From positions 107,957-171,956 of the forward strand of contig QAOA01005709.1 in the NCBI GenBank assembly GCA_003255065.1: a stretch of 64,000 nucleotides of DNA, given 5' to 3'. The notes below the pieces were generated by a model. That model was given only the letters and a program-made list of their open reading frames with translations. It made no database searches and was not told the origin of the DNA. The DNA comes from Cercis canadensis. Taxonomy: Eukaryota > Streptophyta > Magnoliopsida > Fabales > Fabaceae. Positions 21,864 through 34,053 of this stretch are shown here, piece by piece. Position 1 is the stretch's first letter; every line of letters starts with the position of its first letter. A program made the position numbers and the translations under genes.

Positions 21864-24800
21864 ATGAACAGGAAACAACATATTGCAATTTTTACTACTG
21901 CCAGCCTTCCATGGTTGACAGGAACCGCTGTAAACCCTCTGTTACGTGCTGCATACCTTTCTAAAGATGGGGAAAGAGATGTCACTTTGGTGATCCCTTG
22001 GTTATCTTTGAAAGATCAAGGACTAGTATATCCCAAAAATGTAACATTTGCTTCACCCAAAGAGCAAGAGAAATACATCCGCCAATGGCTTGAGGAGAGG
22101 ATTGCATTTAGATCCAGTTTCAGCATACGATTTTATCCTGGAAAGGTAATGATTTCTCTCACTGATTTAACATTTTCTGTGAACAGGTACACCTGTGACC
22201 ACATAACAAACGTGGACCATTGTCTTGAAATATGTTTGTTAAAATGATTAATAAGTGAGCTTTTTAATGTGGACTTAGGGTGGACCCTTGTGGCAATATT
22301 TATCTTGCTTCACTAATGTGTTGAAAGTGATTCGTTTTCTTTACACCCTGATTATTGATTAATATCCATTAAATCCAGCCAATCTACCTAATGCATAATT
22401 TGAACCATCTCTCACTTTGTAGATGTCTTCCATTTAAATTTTCTTTTAAATTATCATTATCTACTTACAATTATGTGAGAAATGAGTGATTTCCAATTTC
22501 CATCACGGTACCTTCTTCTTGTTTATGCAGTACTAATTTGTGATATAATTAATGATGTAGTTTGCTAAAGACAAAGGCAGCATTCTTGCTGTTGGAGATA
22601 TTTCGGACATTATCCCTGATGAAGAGGCAGATATTGCTGTTCTAGAGGAGCCTGAGCACTTGACATGGTTTCACCATGGGAAAAGATGGAAGACTAAATT
22701 CCGGCTAGTTATAGGAATTATTCACACAAATTATTTGGAATATGTGAAGAGAGAGAATGGAAGAATGCAAGCATTTTTGCTGAAATATATAAACAGTTGG
22801 GTTGTTGGTATATATTGTCACAAGGTTAGTCTTTATATTCTTATGGACAAAAATACATAAACAGTAGTAGAAGCAACTGATTTGAAATTGTTACATTTGA
22901 ATTTTAGCAGCCAAGGTGACCTAAATGGTCATCTTGTCAGTGACATTCTTAACCTATTAAATTAGCAGGTGATTCTGTCAAGTAAATTTCTTTGGTATAA
23001 ACTTTTGTAAACAGTCAATTTTTATTTTTTTATTGTTTTATATTTCCCTAGATAAATCACAGCAAATTAACTGTAAGGAGGCATGGTTTTTGGACGTATT
23101 CTGCTACGCCCATTTTTGCAGAGTGATGATAGCGTATATCTTGCTTCCTCTGATCAGACCATCAGGAAAACATTCACATTGTTTTGTATAAACAAACCAT
23201 GCATTACAGCTGAAAATCATGCAATAGGACATGAATTTGAGGATTGAACCTGTTTATTCTTGGTTTTAAGCAAACATTCAGTTATTTTGCAACTTCACAG
23301 CAAGCTTACTATTCTATTTCTACCAAGCGGTTCTACATTTTTGAATAATTTTCTCTTGAACCAACTCTTCCTGCTAATAAGTTAAGCGTTCTCTAGCCAA
23401 TCTTGGGCATGAAATGATGCCAGAGCTGAACTTAGTCTGTCTCATGTGTAACATTTGATGGGATGGACAGTTAAGGTTGCTATATGAATACACCAAATTA
23501 AATGACATGGAGATTCAGGTCTATTGCCTTAACTCAATTCATGGCATTCTACTTTGCCTAAGATAAAATGTTTATTTCAGTCTATAATTGATATTCATCA
23601 ATCAGTGATTTCTTTTCACTTGTATAATTCCTGTTTTTTCCAGGAGGTGTATTTACTAAAATGATTTAGTTAATAAAAACAACGTTTTTATGATGTTTGT
23701 TGATGTATTTGTTTGTGAGGCAAAAACCAGTACTTTCTATCTATAAGATAACATATGAAGCTATCCTAGCATGCTGAAAATTGCTAGGAAAGTGAATATC
23801 ATCATAGTCCTTATTATGACTTGTCAGAAAGATAATTACCATAAACTTACAGGCATTGCATGCTCTTTTGGAATTGATTAGACTTGTAATTGCAGGTAAT
23901 TAGACTTTCTGCTGCTACCCAGGATTATACTGGTTCCATCATATGTAACGTTCATGGAGTTAATCCCAAGTTTCTTGCAATTGGCAAGAAAAAGATGGAA
24001 CAACAGAAGGGAGAGCAGGCCTTTACCAAAGGCGCATACTATATTGGGAAGATGGTATGGAACAAAGGCTACAAGGAGCTTCTCAAACTTCTTAGTGATC
24101 ACCAAAAGGAATTAGCTGGGCTTGAGGTTGATTTATTTGGCAGTGGAGATGACTCAGATGAAGTCCAACAAGCTGTGAAAAAGTTGGAACTGGCTGTTAG
24201 AGTTCACCCAGGACGTGATCATGCTGACCCTCTATTTCATGAGTAAGCTTCATACTGATTTGTCAATGTTCATCATTATATCAGTTCAACTCTTGGGTTT
24301 TGTTCCAAGTAGAAGATAAAAGCCTGTGGTGCATAATTTGGAAAAGAAGGGGAAAAGAAAAAGGGAATCTGTGTGTCTAATTTGATTCAATTTGAATTTT
24401 AATATATCAAATTTTGACACCATAACATGTCAGCCATAGATTCAGACATCAAACTACATACTAACTTCCCTTTTTAGGAAAATTGAAATATGGTTGGTGA
24501 TTATATGAAATATTGTAATTCAGGAATTTTCATACTAAGTTAAAAATCATTTTCACCCTTTGAGTTCCACTACTTGTGATTTGTTCAACTTGAGTCCCAC
24601 TTCATCTGCTGTGTGAGCTCATTAAGGATCCTATTAGTGGGGCTTCCTTTACTGAGACAAGAGCAAACTGGCAGTAATCAGCCACTGGCTTAGTAAACTG
24701 ACATTATAAAGCACTTATAAGTAGAAAAGTTAACTCATATGATGCTTCCTCTATTCGCCCCACTGTTTTCTTCTGTAAATATATTCTAGATGTTCTTCTT

Positions 24801-25396
24801 GAATTACTCTGTGTGAAATGAGAGACATCTTAGAGATTGTACTGCTTGGCACATGTAAATGTTAACTCTTGTTCCTGTGTCCCAGTTACAAATTGTTTCT
24901 GAATCCAAGCACAACAGATGTGGTTTGCACAACAACTGCAGAAGCTTTAGCAATGGGCAAAATTGTTGTATGCGCCAACCATCCCTCAAATGACTTCTTC
25001 AAGCAGTTCCCAAACTGCCGGACATATGATGACAGTGATGGGTTTGTTAAAGCCACACTTGCGGCACTGACTGAAGACCCTGCCCAGCTTACTGAGACTC
25101 AGAGACATGAACTGTCATGGGAGTCAGCCACAGAACGCTTTCTTAAGGCTGTCGAACTGGACAGACCATTTGTAAGAAATTTGTCAAATAGTACTTCAAA
25201 GAGCTTTATGTCTACTTCATTGAATTTGCAACGGAGAGCAGAGGATGCAACAGCATATATACATCATGTAGCTTCTGGATTTGAAATATCCAGGAGACTA
25301 TTTGGTGCTATTCCATGTAGCTTACAGCCAGATGAACAGCTACGCAAGGAGCTTGGGTTGGCTACTCATGCCAAGAATCAAAGCCCAAGAAAATGA
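21864..25396 (+). CDS. DGD2: Digalactosyldiacylglycerol synthase 2
   Basis: Transfers galactose from UDP-galactose to MGDG to form DGDG at the plastid outer envelope; in Arabidopsis the isoform is induced by phosphate starvation. Four exons (21864-22145, 22561-22824, 23896-24242, 24886-25396) sum to 1404 nt, 467 residues, close to the 473 of Arabidopsis DGD2. The N-terminal GT-B domain begins QHIAIFTTASLPWLTGTAVN. Later come EEPEHLTWFHHGKRWKTKF, YIGKMVWNKGYKELLKLL, GRDHADPLFHDYK (the Asp codon split by intron 3) and the donor-site TTTAEALAMGKIVVCANH. It lacks the long N-terminal extension of DGD1, which identifies it as DGD2. Exon 1 ends FYPGK and exon 2 continues FAKDKGSIL in frame. A probable 5' UTR intron and a short uORF lie upstream. 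Confidence 0.96.
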
Positions 25397-27510
25397 TATC
25401 AGGATGCAGTGATCATGAAAATTTGTGGAAATTCTTGTTTAATCAGGTCCTAAAGGTACAAAATATATACAGTCTTGTCACTTTGGAAAAGGCTTGAAGC
25501 CTAGAACTTAAATCTCTACAGAAGACATCCCTGTAGACCATCAAGCATATCTAAGATTATGGGCAATAGGAATGAAAAGGGGGCAAGAGAATGGTTATGT
25601 GAGGCAATGCTTCTATAACTACAAATATTGGGAAATCATAATTTGTTGGCATGACTATTTCATCTGGAGGATGACGTGTATTTCCAAATGTTTGTGTCTT
25701 TCTGAATACAACCCCATGCAAAAGGACTAGACCTAGCGAAAGAACAAGATTATGGTATTGCTTTGAAATTTCAACTCCTTGGCTCCTGCCTCCTGGTTTG
25801 GAACATCTTTGTCATTAGCTTTCTAGATACCATCCGCATGTCCTATATACCATTTCTCCCCTGATGTTAATCATGTTTGTATCATATTACAATTTGTTAT
25901 AAGCATGCTTTGATTATGAGATTCATTAGATATTGTCTATACCACTAATAAAATCTATTTGCATGCAACCTAAGAAAGAAGCTTGTTCTATTGATTATTG
26001 GTTTTCTTGGACTCTAAGTAAGATTTCAAGCTGCTCAATCAGAATTGTGAAAGCAATAATGTTTTTGAGTTGTTATGAAAATGATAATGACAATTAGTAG
26101 TTGAACAAAAAACAAATGGCAATCAGCATGGAAATCGATTCCTTCTCGTGCAACTGGATAAATGAGCGATTGATTGGCTAAATTATTCATGCTAACTTGA
26201 CCGAGGAAGGTTTATAAGCTGATACTCATCTTGAGCTTACTTATTTAAATCTGTTCTGAGCCCATAAATTCTGTGACGTGAACACCTTTTTTCTTTTTTG
26301 AGATTAAATAGCGCCATCATTTTGAATGTTCTTGGTTGAGGTCTTTCTGCATATTAGACAGTGTAAAAAGAAGCTTGTAGACAAAAGCAATGCTGCCTCA
26401 CCAATTACCATATCCTTTTTGAGACAATTACTAAGTCGGAAAGGTTAGTGAATAGAACCATTAATTAGTTATTGAATTGATTAATTACAATAATGCTATC
26501 TAATTATGTATGGACAAGCATTCAACTCTATATTTAATGCTCAGATTGGTAATACATCTCCTTTTTAAAAATATTTATAGAAGTTAATGATAATCACAAC
26601 TTATATTCCTCAAAAAAAAAAAAATACAACTTATATATGAAAATAGATGAAATAATATTTTATGATTATTATTTTATAATTTTGTTTAAGAGCTAATTCC
26701 AAGAAAGGTTTTAGAACCCATAAAAACAAGAGTAAAAATTATTAAATGTAACAAATTTTTAAGTAGGTGCTTACTACATTGGATAAAACAACCAAAATAT
26801 TTTTATGTGCTAGGTGATTAATTTATTTTTATATGTGATTATCATGTTAAAAAATATATAAAATAATTATATAAAACTAAAGAATAATCATATAACACTA
26901 AAAAATATTTTGATAATTTTATACGGTATGAAAAGTACCTACTTAAGAGTAAGTACCTTTAAACTTTTAGTACCAATTGAAAAATATCCTAAATTTTAAA
27001 ACCTAAGAATAATAAGCTCATAATTATGTTTTAAGTTTGAAAGACAGAAAAGAAAACTAATTTCTAAAAGTATCCCTAAACAATATTTTGTACCTTTAAT
27101 CCTCTAAACACCAAAAAGACAGTAAATCAAATATTTTGGTAAAGTTGGTAGTTACAATAAAAATTGCAACCTTTTAAAATACAAATCAATACTAAACTAA
27201 TTATTAATTTCACATAAAAAATAATTAATTTGGCCTTCACTTATTTTCCTTCTATTTTTTTTTTTTAATAATCATGTCCAAGCAAAGGAGGAAATAAAGG
27301 GCGGGTTCTTTTTGGGCGCCGTTGGTTTGGTGGTGTGAACGAGAGCACTCATGCTTCATGAACGGCCATTTTGGCTCTATCCTGAAAAGTAAAAACCAGT
27401 TTTAATTGTTTAGCAAGCTATCAAACACTTAGCATAAAAACACAGTATTCGATTCTACTAACGTTTCTTCCTTCTCTCGCCACCTCAATTTCCATTCAAG
27501 CAGAACCTCA
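25397..27510. other. Intergenic spacer downstream of DGD2
   Basis: DGD2 3' UTR likely ends near the AATAAA at 25948-25953. AT-rich DNA follows with a foldback element (26.73-27.0 kb, listed) and, from about 27.3 kb, the promoter and leader of the zinc-knuckle gene. No gene is seen. Confidence 0.6.
26730..27000. mobile_element. AT-rich foldback MITE (AAGTAGGTA family, copy 2)
   Basis: Left arm: AGTAAAAATTATT then AAGTAGGTGCTTACTACATT and AACCAAAATATTTTT. Right arm, reverse-complemented: TTAAGTAGGTACTTTTCATA then ATCAAAATATTTTT. The centre is close to that of the 20-kb element. Ends are approximate. Confidence 0.65.
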
Positions 27511-27541
27511 CTCACTCTCTCTCTCTCTCTCTCTCTCTCTA
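27511..27541 (+). repeat. (CT)n microsatellite in a 5' leader
   Basis: A pyrimidine CT dinucleotide run sits about 290 bp upstream of the zinc-knuckle start codon. CT tracts are frequent in plant core promoters and leaders. Confidence 0.7.
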
Positions 27542-27830
27542 CGATTCCAGCTCAACACCCTTTACTCTCTCTTGTTCGATTTCCCGTTCAAATTCATGAA
27601 CCAAGAAGGGAAGAAAACAAATGTCATTGAAAGCATTCAAATTTCTGCAATGCATGCTTGTACACGTTCTGGGGTTCCCTCAATTTGTCGACACGTGGGC
27701 AGAGAAGCGTTACGTTTTTCTGCTCCAAACTCATTCAAAATTTTTTCCCCAAATTGGGATCGCCGACTCAGGGGGTGTATATTGGGGTGATTGAGGGGGA
27801 GCTTGGAACTTTTGCTCGTCTCTGGAGAAA

Positions 27831-30800
27831 ATGGCAGAGGAAAAATCTCAATCTTCTCTAACCTCTGACTCTGAGTGTGTTCTTGGTGCTGAAGAGAAGA
27901 AGGTAAACTTCTAACATCAAAAGTCTAGATTAAGTTTTTAGCTGGAATTCAATAATAACCCAGTTGCAGAGAGAGCTGAAATTTTCATGCTTTTTTTAAG
28001 ATTGAGCTATGGTGTATCTCATGTGATTTTGGCTCCTTTTTATGCTGTCTCCTTGATTGTTTCCCTCTTTCTTATGCTGAATTGTCGAAAGATATATCTT
28101 GATTATTAACTTTTACCGTTCATTGAGTTGAATTGTTTAATATCGGATATGGATTATTTTTAAAAAAAAAAAAANATTTTTTAAAAAAAAAAAAAAAATC
28201 CCATATACTTACATAAAATTCTCAATCTATTTGAATTTAACCCACAAATCCTGTCATGAGTTACTCCGATTTTTTATATATCTTCTAAGATATTTATCCC
28301 CATTTTGTTAATTTAGTTTAGTTCAAGATGTGGGTGCGCTTGTTTTGTGAGTTTATGTTCAAGATAGATCTGCTAAGATTTTTCAAAACCATGGATTATT
28401 CTTGCTCTTAATCGGTAATGTAAACTAGAATTTGTTAATACATTGAAAAAAGAAATCTAGACTTTCTTAAGTTAATATTATAAATTGATGTTAATCTTAG
28501 GATGTATTCCTACAATTGAATCAAGTGCTGGTGGTGATGAAAGGTTTGTAGATTCTGTTTGGTGGGAGGGGGGAACAGGAGTTTGTATATTTTACTTCTA
28601 TGATTTGAATGCTTCTTCCCACTATCCTTGTGCTAGTTGGTGTTGTTTAAGTTTTGCTAATATCTATTGGAGTAACATGGAACTCCTGACCGAATGCCTT
28701 AACATATTTTTGTAATCTTGACCCAGATGTGGGCAAAGAGGGGAAAAAGCAAAAGCAAAACAGGAGGATTATTCATACTAACTGAAACCTATTTGTTTCA
28801 TTACATTAATTGTCTTTTCCTTTTATTAATTTGTAAGTTTCTTAGTCAAGACATCAATTAACTTGGTCTTAAGGTTAAAAAAAAAAAAGAAATCAAATGG
28901 AAATTGTGATATCTAAGTTGAAGTAGTTTATGTTATCTTATTCAGAAGGAAGCTTCTTCTCAAATATTTAGATCCCTAGGACTAGCAAAAATGCATATGC
29001 ATACTCTGTCTTCTCGTTGTCTCAATGATTCACAATCTTTTTTAAAAGATTAAATATGTTGTAGAGGAAAAATGCCAGCAGTAAAAGGATATAAGTTGAC
29101 TTTGTACAAAGTCGAGGAAATCATCATCTTGTAGTTCATGGGCACCTGCTTATACGAAAGTGACAAAGCAATGGAGCAGTGTTGTTTTTTGTGTAATGCT
29201 TAGGTTGATAGAGACTCATATCATGGAATGTGGACTTTACACTTAGATATGGACCCAAATAAAACTGATATGGAAGTGTACTACCAGAACAATATACAAG
29301 AATTTTGAGACTGTAATGTTACTCTGATACTTGCTTTAAAATTTTAATAAAAGCCATTTAACAGCTTAAGCTTTTAGGTATAGTGGTTTTTTTTATGGCA
29401 AGCCAGAGGTATATGGACAAAGTTTTTAGAGTCTGATCCTTATTGCCCTCAATCTTATAATTAAAATTGCAGTTTAGTGCTAGCTTTTGTTTTCACTTTT
29501 CAGGCAGTTCTTTACCCATGTAAATGCCCCCTGGTTCATGTCTGAGATATGAAAACCATTATTGAAATCTTGCTGAACTGCTTGGCCTTTTTAGGTAAAG
29601 CAGTTCTTAGACAAAATGAAAAAAATAAAATAAAATTTGAAGGATGGCCAAAAATAAAAAGACAAAAATTATTGCAAAATCAATCATCATTTTAAGCTGA
29701 TAGGAGAAAAAGATGCAATCATATGTATTAGTTTTTGTTGATATAAAATTTTAATTGACATTCATTCAAGTATTTGTTTTAGTTTAAAATCATTAAGAAT
29801 CGCCATGAAAAGTGACAGTTTTAATATACTCTAGACACAGGAAGTATAATCAATAGAAGCTTAATGAAATATATTTCATTAGCATTTAAGTCCACTTAGC
29901 CTACTTCATTAGAAATACAATAAAGTTTCTGTAATACTTGTCCGTTGGCACAACTAAGTTCAGGTTCCAACTAGAAACAAAAGTTCAGAATCGAGAGGTG
30001 GAAGCTGGGACTTTGGGTATAAATAATTAAAGAAATTTTCTTTTATGCTTCTTGCCAAATCTATACCAATATCTGCAACGCATGTCACATGCTGCATAAA
30101 GCATGTGGCATGCGTTATTTTTTTGTTTCAGTCTCATTAAAAACCGGTACGAGAAGTGGCGTGTCTAGTATAGGAAGTGCACTAAACTGCATTACATAGG
30201 AAGTGTGGTGCCATTCATTTATTTCATACAATTGACTAAACCGCTAACAAAAGTTACGACTCTGACCTAAATCCAGATGTGTAGAACAAGAACTAATGCT
30301 TGTTTCACAAAATCTTTAGTTGCTTATAGTAGGAAGGAAGGTAGAATCGTAATAGGTAAAATCGAATGCAATATACGAAAAAGAAGTATTAGTCCTGCAC
30401 ATGTGTTGATTAAAATCTCTATCTTTTAACGGGTTGATTTGTTCATTAAAATCCATAAAGGAAACTACTTCATGGGCAAGTGAAATTCTTTGGTTGTCAA
30501 TTTGTAGAAATTATTTATTAATTTTATTAAATTAAATTTCTTTGTCATTTTCAGAAGATTTGGTTTTGATATATGTGGTTAGATGTTACATGCAAAATTA
30601 TTATATTTCTAAAAAAATGACAGTTTTCAATTTGTGGTTGTAGCCTTACACTGCTGATGCCAGAAAGGAAGCTGAGCCTGAACAAGTGAGTTTCTAATTC
30701 CTTCTCTCTATGATTTAATAATTTTCCTTTTGCACCAGGGAAGAAATTGAAAACATGTATAAAATACAAGGATCAAAAGTGTAATTTAGACTATATATGT

Positions 30801-33583
30801 TTGTGTATCTTTTTCTTCAATTCACTCCTCATCTTGTAGGAATCTCCTTTTATATTAGAGATTCAAGTATTTCTATAATCAGTGAGCCTACTTCATTAGA
30901 AATACAATAAAGTTGCTGTAATACTTGTCAGTTGTCACACCTAAGTTCAGGCTCCAATTAGAAACAAAAGTTCAGAACCGAGCACGTGTGTGCTAGCTGG
31001 GAGTTTGAGTATAAATAATTGAAGAAATTTTCTTTTGTGCTTCTTGCCAAATCTATATCAATATCTGCAATGCATGTCACATGCTGCATAAAGCATGTGG
31101 CATGCGTTATTTTTTTGTTTCAGTCTCATTAAAAACCGGTACGAGAAGTGGCGTGTCTAGTATAGGAAGTGCATTAAACTGCATTACATAGGAAGCGTGG
31201 TGGCATTAATTTATTTCATACAATTGACAAAACCGCGACCTAAATCCAGATGTGTAGAACAAGAACTAATACTTGTTTCACAAAATCTTTAGTTGCTTAT
31301 AGTAGGAAGGAAGGTAGAATCGTAATAGGTAAAATCGAATGCAATATATGAAAAAGAAGTATTAGTCCTGCACATGTGTTGATTAAAATATCTATCTTTT
31401 AACAGGTTGATTTGTTCATTAAAATCCATAAAGGAAACTGCTTCATGGGCAAGTGAAATTCTTTAGTTGTCAATTTGTAGAAATTATTTATTAATTTTAT
31501 TAAATTAAATTTCTTTGTCATTTTCAGAAGACTTGGTTTTGATATATGTGGTTAGATGGTACATGCAAAATTATTATATTTTTAAATAAATGACAGTCTT
31601 CAATTTGTGGTTGTAGTCTTACACCGCTGATGCCGGAAAGGAAGCTAAGCCTGAACAAGTGAGTTTCTAATTCTTTCTCTCTATGATTTAATAATTTTCC
31701 TTTTGCACCAGGGAAGAAATTGAAAACTTGTATAAAGTACAATGATAAAAAAGACTATATATTTTTGTGTATTTTTTTCTTCAATTCACCTCTCATCTTG
31801 TAGGAATCTCCTTTTATATTAGAGATTCAAGTATGTCTTTTAGTTTAAACAACACATCTCACGATGCTGAAGCATGGTGGCATGTGTTCCTGTTTTTGTT
31901 TCCATATCATTAGAAAGCCATAAAAAATGACGGTTTTAATCAATTGAAGCTTAATGCAGCATATTTCACTGGCATTTAAGTCCATTTAAAACTATTTCTG
32001 TAATCAGTGAGAGACTACTTCATTAGAAATACGATAAAGTTGCAGTAATACTTGTCAGTTGTCACAACTAAGTTCAGGTTCCAACTAGAAACAAAAAAGT
32101 TGAGAATTGAGCTTGCAGTATTAATCTTTTTATTTTTATTTTTTTAAAAGTTCTTTTGTGCTTCTTGCCAAATCTATATCATTATCTGCGATGCATGTTG
32201 CATGCTGAATAAAGCATGTGGCATGCATTATTTTTTTGCAATATCATTAAAAACTGGCAGGAGGACTGGCGTGTCTAGTGTATGAAGTGTACTAAGCTGC
32301 ATTACATAGTAAGGCATGGCGGCATTCATCTATCTTATACAATTCTAAGAACCGTTGACAGAAGTCACGACTTTAACCTAATACCATATGTGTAGAACTA
32401 GAACAAATGCTTGTTTCACAAAATTCTTTGTTGCTTATAGTTGAAGGTAGAACCTAAATGGGTAAAGCTGAATGCATTATACGAAATAGAAGTATTAGTC
32501 CTGGACACGTGTTAATCAGAATCGTTATTGCTTATGGGTTTATTTGTTTGTTAAAATCCATAAATAAAACTGCTTCATGGACAAGTGAAATTCTTTAGTT
32601 GTTAATTTGTAGAAGTTATTTATCAAAAAAGAATTATCAAGTTTTTAAATTAAATTTGTTTCTGGTGAAATGAAAACTTTAGTGACCCATTTTAAGAAGA
32701 CTTGGTTTTAATTCACGCGGTTAGGTGTTTGCACAAAATTATTATATTTCTCCAAAAATGACCTTTTTCAACTTGTGGTTGTAGTCTACTGCTGATTCTG
32801 CTAAACAAGTTGTACCAGAAAAGGCGAGTTTCTAATTCTTTCTCTCTATTGTTTAATATTTTCCTTTTGTACCTGGGAAGAAACTGAAATCAAATATAAT
32901 CTACAAGGATCAAAAGTGTTATTTTGATTCTGTGTGTGTGTGTGTGTATTCTCTTATGTGTAATTTTTTTGTTCCCTCAATTCACTTCTCTTTCTCTTTT
33001 TTTTCCCTCTGTCTTCTTCTTCTTCCTCTTTCTTTTTTCGCTTCCAATTGCAGGAAATTCTTCCATTGCGTTTGTATACCCCACATGGTCAAAGACTACA
33101 TGAGCAGATGTGTATTGAGTATAATGTGACTAATAGGCGCTGCGAGACCTGTGGGGAAACTGGACAGCTGACCTGCTTTGTACCAGGTTTCCGGAACTGG
33201 GTATGTCTAGTTTGCATGTCTTCCTCTGATCCTTGACCATGATTTGAATTATATACACTAATCTAGTTTTATTATAATTTTTCAGCTCTATTGATATTTC
33301 TTTATAATCACCTTTTTTGAATTCAGGCTCTGAGGAGAGCTACTCCAGAAGAACTCAATCAAAAATGCAACCGCTGTGGTGAACTTGGACATAACTGTCT
33401 GGAATGTGATATTCCGATAACCTACAATTGGGTAAGTCACTTGAAACATACACTGAAATTTTCACTTCTTGAAAATTATGTAATTAACTTGTTCTGAATT
33501 TGTAGGCTCCTAGTAGCAAAAGGAGATGCAATCTGCGTCGTACAACTGGGCGTGATCGACAACGCAGTCCAAAAGGAATTTGA
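27831..33583 (+). CDS. Zinc-knuckle (CCHC) protein with triplicated micro-exon
   Basis: Seven exons (27831-27902, 30644-30685, 31617-31658, 32785-32823, 33054-33200, 33327-33431, 33506-33583) sum to 525 nt, 174 residues. It starts MAEEKSQSSLTSDSE. Exons 2-4 encode three short repeats: YTADARKEAEPEQ, YTADAGKEAKPEQ and STADSAKQVVPEK. The C-terminal half has LPLRLYTPHGQRLHEQMC, a degenerate knuckle (Cys95, Cys98, Gln103, Cys106) and a canonical CX2CX4HX4C knuckle (Cys128, Cys131, His136, Cys141). It ends in a basic tail RRTTGRDRQRSPKGI. The knuckles suggest RNA or single-strand nucleic-acid binding, by family only. Intron 4 begins with GC rather than GT. Intron 1 (2.7 kb) contains an N at 28175. 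I do not recognise a named orthologue. Confidence 0.82.
29901..32990 (+). repeat. Three tandem copies of an intron plus micro-exon unit
   Basis: Units start at the marker CTACTTCATTAGAAATAC at 29901, 30888 and 32015, spacings of 987 and 1127 bp. Each contains the same sub-blocks in order: the marker, a palindrome (at 30077, 31069 and 32190), a stretch containing TTGCTTATAG, a micro-exon (30644, 31617, 32785) and TTTCTAATTC after the donor. Units 1 and 2 are nearly identical and unit 3 is clearly older. Units 1 and 3 share extra sequence before the marker that unit 2 lacks. Confidence 0.9.
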
Positions 33584-33872
33584 TTCTCTGGTGTCTGTTA
33601 TGCTCATAAGAACAATGCCTTATAAATATTTCTGCAGGTTTATGTTTTGTTGCTCATTGGTGTAATCTTTCAGGCCTTGTGTCTTGTAGTTGTTACATCA
33701 TGAATGGTACTGTAGAATGCTGATGATGTTTCTGTAAAACTAAGATATTGGAGGAAGATTATTTAGAAAACAGTTTGAATCGTTGTGGCTTGTTATTCAT
33801 ATTTTCTCATCAGTTTATGACCTCTGCATCATTAGCTCAGGATGGAAACTATGTAGCATATTCAGTATTTGC

Positions 33873-34053
33873 CAGTGGCAAGGCTTGAACTAAATTCTTC
33901 AAGGGCCAAAGGGATACTCAGTAAATTGTCGATGGGGTCATATTAAATTTTTCAAAAATTTTGAGGGGGCTAAATAATTTTTTAAAATAAATTAAGTAAA
34001 TTTTTGTTTTTTTGGTTCGTGGCCCCCTATAGCCCTTCTAAGCTCCGCTACTG
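33873..34053. mobile_element. Short CAGT-ended MITE
   Basis: It begins CAGTGGCAAGGCTTGA and ends CTAAGCTCCGCTACTG, which reverse-complements to CAGTAGCGGAGCTTAG. The imperfect terminal repeats resemble a widespread plant CAGTGGCGGA-type element. No clear target duplication is visible. It lies just 3' of the zinc-knuckle gene. Confidence 0.55.

Noticed and set aside
30551-31742. Paired 72-codon minus-strand ORFs in the zinc-knuckle region
   Set aside because: They are antisense copies produced by the tandem intron duplication.
29901-32990. CRISPR-like or satellite array
   Set aside because: Only three copies of about 1 kb, each with a functional exon; it is an intragenic duplication.
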